Below are positions 54,535-64,000 of a stretch of 64,000 nucleotides of DNA, one piece after another. The position numbers and the translations under genes were made by a program. Numbering within the stretch: the stretch's first letter is position 1; every line of letters starts with the position of its first letter. Location: NCBI RefSeq assembly GCF_002994745.2, contig NC_037091.1, positions 55,413,612 to 55,477,611 of the forward strand, given 5' to 3'. The notes beneath the pieces are model-generated. The model was not told where the DNA came from. It did no database searches and was given only the letters and a program-made list of their open reading frames with translations. This stretch comes from Rosa chinensis. Its lineage: Eukaryota > Streptophyta > Magnoliopsida > Rosales > Rosaceae.

Positions 54535-57270
54535 ATAAATGAAGGGATTTCCACCTCCATTATTACCCTACCAGTTTTCTCATCTCCACTGCTGCGGCTC
54601 TCCCCAATTTTGGTTCACTTAAAAGCCAAATTCACCTCTCGAAGGAAATGGTGCACCACTGGCGAACCCCACCTACGTTCGTGTCTTGCTGCGGGGCATT
54701 CAGCTGTTTTCAAAATTGTTTTTTTTTTTCTCTCTCCCCCTTCCCCACCTTAAGGCTCTGCTCTGCTCATTGGCAAACCCTCATTCTGCTATACTCATTG
54801 GCGAACCTCACTCCCTCTGCTCCGACTCAAAACAAATTTCTCGTCTCTCTCACTCGATCGATCATGTAATACTCTCTGTTTTCTGGTAGACCTCTCTCTC
54901 TATCTCTCTCAATTTTTTGCACTTTTTAAACCCAAAATGTTACGTTTCATCGTTCTAAAAAAAAAAAAATGTTACGTTTCATAACCAAACAGAATCATCC
55001 AAAATGAACAATTTGTTCTTTACACTACAAAAAAATTGAAACCTTTTTACCTCCCTGTTGAAAGCAAAGCTTATTATGATGAAATTATGTTGCAGTTACG
55101 TTTCATAACCAAACATCACCCAAAATGAACAATTTGTTCTTTACAGTATGAAAAAGTTGAAAGCTTTTTACCTCTCTGTTGAAAGCAAAGCTTATTATGA
55201 TGAAATTATGTTGCAGTAACGTTTTATAACCAAACATAACACAAAATGAACAATTTGTTCTTTACACTATGAAAAAGTTGAAACCTTTTTACCTTAGGGC
55301 TAGTTTGGGATTGCTGTGACTTTTAAAAAAAACTGCTGCTGTTGTGTTGTCAGAATAATCAGCTGTGAATTAAAATAGTTTTGTGTTTGGTAAATAATAT
55401 TTTTAAAAGTGCTGCCAGTACATAAAACAACTGCAGAGTGTGTTTTGATCCACAGCAGCTTCTAAAAGCAACCACTAGGCTGCTTCTAAAATCTGCTGCC
55501 AGTGACCTATAACTTTCAATTAAAGCTACTTTTTATTTATTTACCAAACACAATAAAATCTAAAATTTTGAACAAAAGCTGATTTTTTTTTAAAAGCGAA
55601 GCAATCCCAAACGAGGCCTTACCTTCCTGTAGAAAGCAAAGCTGCTTATTATGATGAAATTTTAGAGGATATGAGGTATTGGGATAAATGGCATGCTGTG
55701 GCCGCTTTCGTGCTTCAAGGAGTGTGCCAAGGATTCCTCTCCAATTATGATGAAATTATGTTGCAGTTACGTTTCATAACCAAACAGAACCCAAAAATGA
55801 AGGGGATTTCCACCTCCATTATTACCTACCAGTTTTCTCATCTCCACTGCTGCGGCTCTCCCCAATTTTGGTTTACTTAAAAGCCAAATTCACCTCTCGA
55901 AGGAAATGGTGCACCACTGGCGAACCCCACCTACGTTCGTGTCTTGCTGCGGGGCATTCTGCTGTTTTCAAATTTGTCTTTTCTTCTCTCCTCCCCTTCC
56001 CCACCTTAAGGCTCTGCTCTGCTCATTGGCAAACCCTCATTCTGCTATGCTCATTGGCGAACCTCACTCCCTCTGCTCCGACTCAAAACAAATTTCTCGT
56101 CTCTCTCACTCGATCGATCAGGTAATACTCTTTGTTTTCTGGTAGACCTCTCTCTCTATCGCTCTCAATTTTCTGCACTTTTTGAACCCAAAACATTTCG
56201 TTTCATAACCAAACAAAACCCAAAAATGAAGGGGATTTCCACCTCCATTATTACCCTACCAGTTTTCTCATCACCACTGCTGCGGCTCTCCCCAATTTTG
56301 GTTCACTTAAAAGCCAAATTCACCTCTCGAAGGAAATGGTGCACCACTGGCGAACCCCACCTACGTTCGTGTCTTGCCGCGGGGCATTCTGCTGTTTTCA
56401 AATTTGTCTTTTCTTCTCTCTCCCCCTTCCCCACCTTAAGGCTATGCTCTGCTCATTGGCAAACCCTCATTCTGCTATGCTCATTGGCGAACCTCATTCC
56501 CTCTGCTCCGACTCAAAACAAATTTCTCGTCTCTCTCACTCGATCGATCAGGTAATACTCTCTGTTTTCTGGTAGACCTCTTCCTCTATCTCTCTCAATT
56601 TTTTGCACTTTTTCAACCCAAAATATTACGTTTCATAACCAAACAGAATCATCCAAAATGAACAATTTGTTCTTTACACTATGAAAAAATTGAAACATTT
56701 TTACCTCCCTGTTGAAAGCAAAGCTTATTATGATGAAATTATGTTGTAGTTACGTTTCATAACCAAACAGAACCCAAAATGAACAATTTGTTCTTTACAC
56801 TATGAAAAAGTTGAAACCTTTTTACGACTCTGTTGAAAGCAAAGCTTATTATGATGAAATTATGTTGCATTAACGTTTTATAACCAAATAGAACACAAAA
56901 TGAACAATTTGTTCTTTAAACAATGAAAAAGTTGAAACTTTTTTACCTCCCTGTAGAAAGCAAAGCTTATTATGATGAAATTATAGAGAATATGACTTAT
57001 TGGGATAAAGGGCTTGCTGTGGCCCCTTTCATGCTTCAAGGAGTGTGCCAAAGATTCCTCTCCAATTATGATGAAATTATGTTGCAGTTACGTTTCATAA
57101 CCCAAAATGAACAATTTGTTCTTTACACTATGAAAAAGTTGAAACATTTTTACCTCCCTGTTGAAAGCAAAGCTTATTATGATGAAATTACAGAGGATAT
57201 GAGGTATTGGGATAAAGGGCATGATGTGGCCGATTTCGTGCTTCAAGGAGTGTGCCAAGGATTCCTCTCC
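54535..57270 (+). repeat. Nested tandem array: three ~400-bp A units and ~121-bp B units
   Basis: Unit A (ggatttccacctcc..ctcgatcgatca) occurs at about 54535-54935, 55790-56180 and 56219-56610; the last two are in direct tandem with a 429-bp period. Unit B (core aatgaacaatttgttcttta, then gttgaaagcaaagcttatta) repeats about every 121 bp at 54995-55290 and 56655-57200. B carries an open phase reading FYLPVESKAYYDEI. A begins at ctataaatg, TATA-like, and ends in a pyrimidine-rich leader with a gta donor-like site. The array looks like repeated promoter/leader plus first-exon modules of one small gene. Confidence 0.8.
55296..55618. mobile_element. hAT-type MITE inserted in a B unit
   Basis: The ends agggctagtttgggattgc and gcaatcccaaacgaggcc are inverted repeats. 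The 7-mer ttacctt is duplicated on both sides (55289-55295 and 55619-55625), with a mismatch at the eighth base, fitting the 8-bp hAT class. It splits one ~121-bp repeat. The internal sequence is rich in gctgctg/cagcag words. Confidence 0.75.
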
Positions 57271-57554
57271 AAAGGAGGTGAGAACGCCTATGACAAGAGG
57301 CAGATTTTCATGGCGGGCAATCTCGGTGGCACCTCCGACGACACCACTCTTTCGAGGTCAAGGCTTCGGTCAATATCACAGGATGGGGGAAGATCTCCGG
57401 CGAGCTTGACACCAAGCCCATCAAAATAGATGTGAGCTCTCTTATCGCAGCTATTGCAGTGGGCATTTTCGCTGGGATGGTAGCCGTGAGGATTGGTGAG
57501 TACATTCTGGGCACTAGCATCGGCGGAGGTGGCGACGGAGCTATTGACGGTTAA
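56923..57554 (+). pseudogene. Unrecognised small protein frame, probably broken by a frameshift
   Basis: One frame (56923-57429) contains two B-type peptide units: FYLPVESKAYYDEI, YWDKG and LQGVCQ.FLS, the second ending GENAYDKRQIFMAGNLGG. A second frame overlapping its end (about 57343-57554) reads EVKASVNITGWGKISGEL and then a hydrophobic segment LIAAIAVGIFAGMVAVRIGE, ending GGGGDGAIDG. A single-base shift near 57350 would link them. I do not recognise the family. It could be a decayed gene whose 5' part was amplified into the array, or a spliced gene whose junction I cannot see. Confidence 0.4.
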
Positions 57555-58440
57555 TGAAGAGCTATGATTCTAACGACTTTCTGCACTCACTCATGTTATC
57601 GTTTTTTTCGGTGAACACTCGTATTATTGTTAATTATGATGATTTCTGGATAAGAGACATTCCTTTTGCACTCTCGCTTATTATCATTATTTAGTACTAT
57701 TTCTTATTATCATTATTTAGTACTATTGCTTATTATCATTTGGAAATTCACTAATTTGGACTCCCTTTTGCACTATTTTCTATAATTTTGTTTTTGATAT
57801 TGATTTTTTTTTTAAAACTAAAAATCAATGAAAGCAAAATCAATGACCATGATTAGGGCTGCTCAGATCAGTCCGTCCCTAGACTTCACCACTACAATGG
57901 TTTGGGAATGCATGGTGGAGCAGTAGTTTCTAATCTAGTTACTGATGGAAGCAACAGTTCCAACCTCCTTATGCCAATCATTTCCCTTTGGCCGCGTTTG
58001 GATGGCAGGAAATCATGATATGGAATGGGAATTAATTTCATTTTCCATGTATAAGTGTTGTTTGGTTGTAATTAGATATTGGAAAGGAAATAAAAAATGA
58101 GATTTGACTGGAAATTGACTCCCTCATAAAGCCTGAATTGAATTACCTAGTAAGGGGTGATATTCTAATTCAATTTCCTACAATCAAAGGCAAAATTACA
58201 TAAACTATCCCTCTAAAAAATTTATATTTTCTCGCAAACATTCCTTATAAGTTAATGTCATATTTGTACTTTAATTAGTAAAAGGGTGTTATTGAAAATT
58301 ATAATTTTATATTTCATTCTTATGACTTACCAAACACTACAATAGGAATGGAAAATAAATTCCATAATTTAATTTTTAGTAATGTTCCAAACACTCACAT
58401 GGAAATATCAAAACTTATTCCATCCATATATCAGTCTGGA
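57555..58440. other. Intergenic with a possible MITE
   Basis: A ggccgcgtttggatggcagg phrase at about 57993 and accaaacact/ccaaacactcac phrases near 58330-58395 resemble hAT-MITE ends, but paired termini and a target duplication could not be fixed. Confidence 0.4.
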
Positions 58441-58474
58441 AAGCAAAATAAATTATTTTTCTATTTTGACATTC

Positions 58475-58711
58475 CTACCACGGTCCTCCCTTAAGGACCT
58501 TATTTCGGTCCCTGTGCACGTCAAAGTTGAAAACAAAGAGATCTGATCTGCGCTCTTGCACCTTAAAACCACCATCCAGCACCCAGACACGCCTAAAATG
58601 GCGTTGCAGGTCCAAGGCATTAACCTTCTTTGTTGTCAGAGGTTGGGCTAGCAAGAAAGCTTGCGTCCCATTGTGAACTGTTCCTCCATCTAGATGAGAA
58701 GTGTCATCCAC
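58475..58711 (-). pseudogene. LINE ORF1 (DUF4283-type) fragment
   Basis: The minus-strand frame reads LQRHFRRVWVLDGGFKVQER, then LFVFNFDVHRDRNKVLKGGPW. This is the conserved N-terminal domain of ORF1 proteins of plant LINE elements (DUF4283, ending in the GGPW motif). Only about 78 codons remain and no reverse transcriptase is adjacent. Confidence 0.75.
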
Positions 58712-58739
58712 ATCAGACAGTGGCAGACGCAGAAATATT

Positions 58740-59420
58740 TTGCTATGGGGGCGGAAAAAAATAAACTACCACAAAATAAAATTATGACGAATACAAAAAA
58801 TTTCGGTGAGTATATGTATAGCAAGATCGTGGCAACAGTTTCCAATAACCTAGAACCAACTAATCCTATCGCATGAGGAAATATAAAGTCTAAACTTCCT
58901 CTTAATTTTGGAATTGATTTTATCTTTTTCTAGATTTTTTCAAGGAGCATTTCGTAGAATCATTGAAAGAGTAGGAAGAGGATTAGCAACTAAAGCTTTT
59001 TTTTACCCTCAAAATAATACATCAAATGTGAACCTCGTCTGCAGGATTCATGTCTCATGAAACAGTTTTTCCTCAGTGTAACTAGCAAAGGGAAATAGTG
59101 AAAAGAACAGCATTTTTTTTTGTGGTTGTTTGCTTAAATTTAGAAACAGCAGCCTCCAATATATATATATATAGTACAAGAAAAGTAGGATCTTCGTGAC
59201 TCCAGTTGAAGCCACAACGTGCATGTGAGCTGCAATTATTGTTCAATAAGTACAGTTTGAGATTGTGGCTTCTTTCTTGGGGAAACTCAATGAATGCTCC
59301 AATGTTGGAGAGAGGGTGATAATGTGGGCCTGTGGCTCTAAAATTCTATTGAAGACTTGAAGTGATATGATGGTCTGTTTTCCCACTATAAGTTTGCATC
59401 GTAGGAAGCATCCTCTGCTT
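58740..59420. other. Intergenic, nothing recognised
   Basis: AT-rich DNA with a short (TA)n at about 59160. No gene is supported. Confidence 0.5.
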
Positions 59421-59425
59421 GGTCT

Positions 59426-59606
59426 GAGTTTGCTCTCAATAGAAAAATGAAAAGCCACTGGGGGCAGGTGATGAGTTTGCTCTCAATAAAATATGAAGCC
59501 AGTTCCCAGAAAAATGAAAAGCCACTGGGGGCAGGTGATGAGTTTGCTCTCAATAAAATATGAAGCGAGTTCCCAAAAAATGAAAAGCCACTGGGGGCAG
59601 GTGCCC
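59426..59606. repeat. 67-bp tandem repeat, about 2.5 copies
   Basis: The unit begins gagtttgctctcaata and ends ccactgggggcaggtgat. Copies start at 59426 (shortened by ~20 bp), 59473 and 59540. The repeat keeps an open frame on both strands, but the frames carry no domain. Confidence 0.85.
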
Positions 59607-60605
59607 CCACTCGTCCCTATGTGCGTCCCCACTGACATCCGATCCCTCAGCGTGAGAAAAGCAGCGAAGGTGGCTGTAACGTCGTCAATAGAAGCCATTT
59701 GCGGTGATGAAAGCCAAAAACGGCGTTAGGGTTTTGGTTTGGGAGCAGCATGACTGCGGCTAGGTTTTGTTTTGTTTTTTTTATTGGTTTGAGGAAAACC
59801 TAAATTATGGGGATGCCTACTGAAATCTGAATCACATGTTCTATAAATCACAGATCAGCATTAACAAGTTTTGGTACCTGTGAAGATAGGAACATGTCAC
59901 AATTAGGTATGTTACGATAGTATACTGCTTTTTTGCTTGAATTACAATGTAGAAGGAGAAACAGATTGAAATATACTATTATCAGTACTTGCTTGAATTA
60001 TTGTAGTGTTTTTTCTTTTTCTGTCACCAGAATGAGAACAATGGGAGTTATGCTTTCAGTAAATAAGCCATTAGGTAGACCAATTACCATTGCAGATGGT
60101 TAGTTCACTTACCAATGGGCATGTACATAACTTGATGATTTTTTTTTTCCTTCATGCTATGTGCATATTCATGTATCACATTGGAGTGTTTTTCTTTATC
60201 TGTTTGTACCGTGGGGTTTAATTTGTTACTACGTACTACTAATGTTTGACAAACAATGAAACTTTATTGGTTTTGTAGATTGAAGCAATAGAAACGGTAT
60301 GATACTGAGATCATGAATTTACCGAATTGCCTAAAGGGTGAATCATGAAATTCTATTTTTGATTTTTCAGGAAATATCATAAGAGCTTCCATTGAAGACA
60401 TTGAGTCTCTCTTTCTCTCCCTCTCTGTAGTTTTTTTTCCGTAAAATCATTATTATCTTTGTTTTCATTTGATTTTTAAATATCATATTCGTATAGAGAA
60501 CAATGGGTCCCTCTCTCTATGTGTAGTTTTTTCCGTGAAATCATTATTATCTTTGTTTTCATTTGGTTTTTAGATTTCAATTTTTATAGAGGACAATGGA
60601 TGTGT
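59607..60605. other. Intergenic, nothing recognised
   Basis: AT-rich. A ~90-bp phrase (tttccgtaaaatcattattatc) is directly repeated near 60437 and 60530. No gene is supported. Confidence 0.5.
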
Positions 60606-61312
60606 GTTACCTGCACTCACACTATCATCAGAAATCAGAAACTCATTTCATAGAGAGATACAGTCGTGAGAAGGGCAAAAGATCAGTGTTTGAGATCAGT
60701 TGCCTATTCATGTTTGTTGATCTTCCTTAAAGATATATCGAAGATTCCAACACGTACCATAGTACTAAGCTTTGCTAGTTCCTTTGCAAGAATGCAAAGC
60801 ACTGTTTCAGTGATTTCAGAGACCCACTAGGTGTAAAGAAGCGAGCTTTGATACTTCTTCATCACTAAGCCACGTGCCTACTTCAACAGGTTTGCTTCTT
60901 TAAATCCCAGCTTGCCACTATCTGTTTTTGTTCTGAATCTACTTCTCTGACCCGAAAGATTGTGTTTTGACTGCTATGTTCTAATGGTTGGGTTTTCTTC
61001 CAATCTTTATGAGTTTATCTGAACCGGTTCTGCCATTGTACTTACCAAAAGTGTGTGTTATATATGCAGGCGTCATTGCTTGAGTTCAGTTCTAGACTTC
61101 TAGATTGGCTCAGAAGTCAGAACTAATCTGACTGAGAAAAGCTTTGGAATTTAGACTCAACTTTCATGGAGATCTCTCTGGAAATTGTCAATGTTGGGTT
61201 TTTCGTAGTGTTATTGACGTGGGTTTTCCTAGATACACTGAGAAGAAGAAGAGATGGTGTACTGAAAATGAGACATATTTGAGAGACAGAGCAAGGCAGC
61301 AAGCAGAGGATG
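60606..61312 (+). pseudogene. ABCC 5' leader and first codons, duplicated and broken
   Basis: This matches 32990-33710 of the intact ABCC gene through the leader, leader intron and start codon (ATG at 61164, MEISLEIVNVGFFVVLLTWV). After about 30 codons a 3-bp loss in the Arg run is followed by a frameshift, giving DGVLKMRHI and a stop. The match ends near gatgtaaaggttttgctttg (61308-61328), where the sequence flips to antisense NBD1. Confidence 0.9.
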
Positions 61313-61319
61313 TAAAGGT

Positions 61320-61772
61320 TTTGCTTTGTTTTTCTCCCCCACTTAGGTTCATCCCTCCCTCCCCCACTATAGTCAAATCTCCATCTTCCCACATTTTGAC
61401 ATCCTGGTCCAAAGCACAAGCCTCCAAAAGATTCTCATAATAACCCTCAATCATCTCGTTGCCAAACAACACATTCTCCCTTACAGTTGCAGTTTGAATC
61501 CAAGAACTTTGTAGAACATAAGCTTTTGTCCCATAAACCTTTGCTCCTACCCCAGAAATTTTGGGAATCTCCCCAAGTATACCACTCAGTAAGCTTGACT
61601 TGCCCAAACCAACAGAACCGCAAATTGCTACCTTGTATCCTTTCATTATCTCTATCTTCTCCACAATCTCCTGTCTCAATTACAATCATGACGTTGGATT
61701 CTTTTGAAGTATGACCGGGAATTAGCTTCATTAATTGATCTTCTTCTGAAGTATTCGTCGATTTTAACCCTG
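61320..61772 (-). pseudogene. ABCC nucleotide-binding domain 1 fragment, antisense
   Basis: On the minus strand the frame reads LMKLIPGHTSKESNVMIVIE, and after a frameshift KIEIMKGYKVAICGSVGLGK (Walker A), then LGEIPKISG, AYVLQSSWIQTATVRENVLF and MNLSGGEKQ (signature), where it stops. Residues differ throughout from NBD1 of the ABCC gene at 33.6 kb, so the donor is a different ABCC paralogue. The Walker B motif and everything after it are missing. Confidence 0.9.
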
Positions 61773-62838
61773 CAGATAGACAGGAGAGAAGGTATAGCGG
61801 CTTCAGACTCACCTGCATGTTTCATCACCTTTGGGTGTTTTCTTTCCACGGTGTTGCTTGTGTCTTTGACACCGATGGATCCATTTCATCCTTGCACGGT
61901 GGCTGATCATGGTACGTGACAACGTTGCCGGCCTGGTTTCTTATTTGGTTTCACTGTTTGTAACATTTTGGATCTACATCCACTCTATTTTTTTCTTCTT
62001 CTTCTTATATGTGTCTATATCGAGTATATGTACATATTATGTGATTGATCAAGCAACGCACCTAATTAATATTTTTTGTTCTTCTATTTTCATTAATTGT
62101 TCCGTTGTATATGATAGATCTCCATGATACCTATATCTCAAGTGTTTTTATATAGAAATTGGTTTTCAATATCTTAAAATGTGATAATGTTACACAATGA
62201 CCCTAATTTTTCATTCTCGAGTAAAATGCATCAACAATCAAACTAGGGAAAAAAGAAAAGATGGAGTAAAGGAAAATATATGTGATGTTGAAGTACGTAT
62301 CAATTACTAATATCTTAAAAGTTTTCATGAATCATTTCCAAGCATATGCAAATATATATGCAATGTTAATGTCTCTTGATCTTTCTTGCATCTGTTCGAT
62401 ATTGAATGCCAGATGAACTGTACGTAAGGTGCATTCTCATAATCTCATGTCAGAACGAACCCAGAAGGTCGTGGGAGGGAAAGGCATGCAAAAATCAATC
62501 GGTACATGACCCTAATATTGAAGATAATTAATTATGAAGCTTTGGTCATCAAGTAACCGAAGAAATCAAGGGCTGCTGCTAAAACGCTAGTTATATAACA
62601 AGCAAAATCAATTGGCAAACTCATTTAAGATTATTTCTTATAAAGTGATGTTATAGTGTAGCATTCATGAAAATAGAGTTCTCGAACGAGCCTTTAATAT
62701 ATCGATCTTAAATGCGGCACATACATAGTACGCCCTAACGATCCTAACTCACCATGGCATATATAGATTGATGGGAATTGGCAGGCCATCCTTCAACAAC
62801 TAAGTTCGTATACAAAATGCTTGGTTTGGTTCTTAATT
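61773..62838. repeat. Segmental duplication, copy 2
   Basis: Near-identical to 46003-46808, except for about 250 extra bases at 61810-62065 and small indels. Its right end is cut at ttaatt by the CACTA element starting at 62839. The left junction gatagacaggagagaagg follows the antisense NBD1 fragment. Confidence 0.85.
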
Positions 62839-64000
62839 CACTACTAGCAAAATGGGCAACTTACACAGATTTTATTCACACAGATTTTTAAAAGTCAGGG
62901 ATATCTGTGTGAGCTGGTATTACATACAGAAAACCGTGTGAAATGTTTATGAATGGGATCACCCGAGTTTATGAAATAACAATAGCTACATAAATCCGTG
63001 TGAAATAACATTATTCACAGATTTCTGTGTGAACGCTAAAAGACTTTATCATTCACTCACATTGTTATCCTTGTGAACAACAATTTACACCGATTTCAGT
63101 ATACATCAAATTAGTTTACTTAGAAATCATTATTTTTTAATGTTAAATGAATTATAGAGAGACAGTCTTCTGTAGCTGAAACTATCTCATACAGATATCT
63201 GTGTGAAGCCCACTTTACACAGATATCTGTGTAAAATATAGAAACGGACATCCGTGTGAACAAAGAACATACATATTGAATTCCGTGTAAACACTTGAAA
63301 TTGATTTCACAATAATACTTGAGGTACCCACACACGGAAATCAGTGAGAGTTTTAAATTAATCTCACATGGATATCAATGAGAGTTTTGCAAAAAGAATC
63401 CCAAGAAAAATCCTTCATCCAGCCGCTGCTCTCCATCCCATCAAATCCTTTATCTAGATTGACCAAAGAAAAATTAATACCAAGAAGACATTTTCTCCTT
63501 CTCAAATCTCTCTCCTCCCTTATTGATCAAAGAAACGGATCTCCCTCTCTCCTCAGCCTCATACTTCAGAAAACCCCTTTCTTATCTCTTCTTCTCCTCT
63601 CTCTCTGCTACCAGGCTGGGTTCTTTCCTTCGTTCTCTTTTCTCTACTGCGATTCCTCGATAAATTTGGCGGATTTAGCTGCAATGGTGAAGAAAGAGTG
63701 GCAGAGGTACTATTTTTCACCATTTTGATTTTGTTTTGGCATATGATTTTATATATATACTTACTTTTCCATTTACATTTTATGGCTTTGCTTGTTTGAC
63801 ATCATTTTCAACATGGAAGGCTCCAATCTACCAAAGGCCCCAACATCCCAGTGACGCAATCTCTCAATTTGTGATCTTCTGGTTTCTGGGTTTTGTGTGG
63901 TGGGCTTTTGTTAATTTTCAGTTTGGGTTGTTTCAATTAGTTTCTCTAAGATTTCTCTCTAATCTTGACTAATATATTTCTCTTTAAATAAATTCTGCAT
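62839..64000. mobile_element. CACTA transposon, left end (runs past window or truncated)
   Basis: The element starts cactactagcaaaatgggc. Over 62860-63380 there are about ten copies of a cacagatatctgtgtga-type palindrome or half-site, the subterminal array. This motif is unrelated to that of the element at 39480. The inverted right terminus is not found before 64000, so the right boundary is unknown. The 3 bp before the element are att. Confidence 0.7.
63404..64000 (+). other. Possible first exon or element interior, unrecognised
   Basis: The sequence changes at about 63404 to a pyrimidine-rich, leader-like composition. A possible ATG at 63685 opens MVKKEWQR before a gta donor-like site at 63708. 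It could be the 5' end of a gene carried by, or lying next to, the CACTA element. No family is recognised and the window ends too soon to decide. Confidence 0.25.

Noticed and set aside
63120..63335. Minus-strand open frame in the second CACTA end
   Set aside because: It runs through the palindromic subterminal repeats and has no domain.

Overview
This is nuclear DNA of a flowering plant, most likely a rosid eudicot (Rosaceae is a guess, not shown). The evidence is AT-rich DNA, genes split by short GT-AG introns, land-plant protein families, and many plant-type transposons (Copia, Ty3/gypsy, LINE, CACTA, Mutator-like and hAT-like elements). Gene models were built by hand from splice sites and reading phase. 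All five keep frame from ATG to stop.

Layout. 0-6 kb: transposon debris, mostly Mutator-like elements with a hairpin MITE nested inside. 6.2-7.9 kb (-): small membrane protein of the acid phosphatase/vanadium haloperoxidase-related (DUF212) family, 165 aa. 8.5-9.3 kb: a MITE and a broken gypsy pol fragment. 10.3-16.5 kb (-): RECQ5 DNA helicase, 19 exons, 926 aa. 17.7-23.8 kb (-): 1219-aa basic Ser/Pro-rich protein with a [11 protein letters not shown] motif and a C-terminal CaaX box. 26-27.2 kb: LINE 3' end beside an 816-bp Mutator-like element. 30.4-32.4 kb (+): mitochondrial Iojap-related (RsfS) protein, 178 aa. 33-39.3 kb (+): full-length ABCC (MRP) transporter, 1458 aa, with a spliced 5' UTR.

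From 39.4 kb onward no gene could be shown to be intact. In order: a complete 4.3-kb non-autonomous CACTA element (TSD CCT), an alpha-tubulin fragment with two stops, a CNGC calmodulin/IQ-region fragment, a 2.7-kb deleted Copia element with both LTRs, an intron-bearing thimet oligopeptidase pseudogene, a frameshifted PRP16 helicase C-terminus, a 3-kb nested tandem-repeat array, a LINE ORF1 fragment, a scrambled ABCC pseudogene (sense 5' end joined to antisense NBD1), a second copy of a block seen at 46 kb, and the left end of another CACTA element.

From memory, the conserved genes recall two duplicated Arabidopsis chromosome 1 blocks: DUF212, Iojap and thimet oligopeptidase resemble genes near At1g67600-At1g67690, and RECQ5 and the Ser/Pro-rich gene resemble genes near At1g27850-At1g27880. 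The window would then keep the order from before that duplication. The genes are not an operon or pathway: they cover genome maintenance, microtubule or membrane biology, organelle translation and transport.

Most notable: two GC-AG introns in conserved genes, the CaaX box, the sense/antisense ABCC chimera linked to a mobile duplicated block, the nested repeat array holding an unrecognised reading frame, and two CACTA families with different palindromic subterminal repeats. No previously undescribed system is demonstrated.
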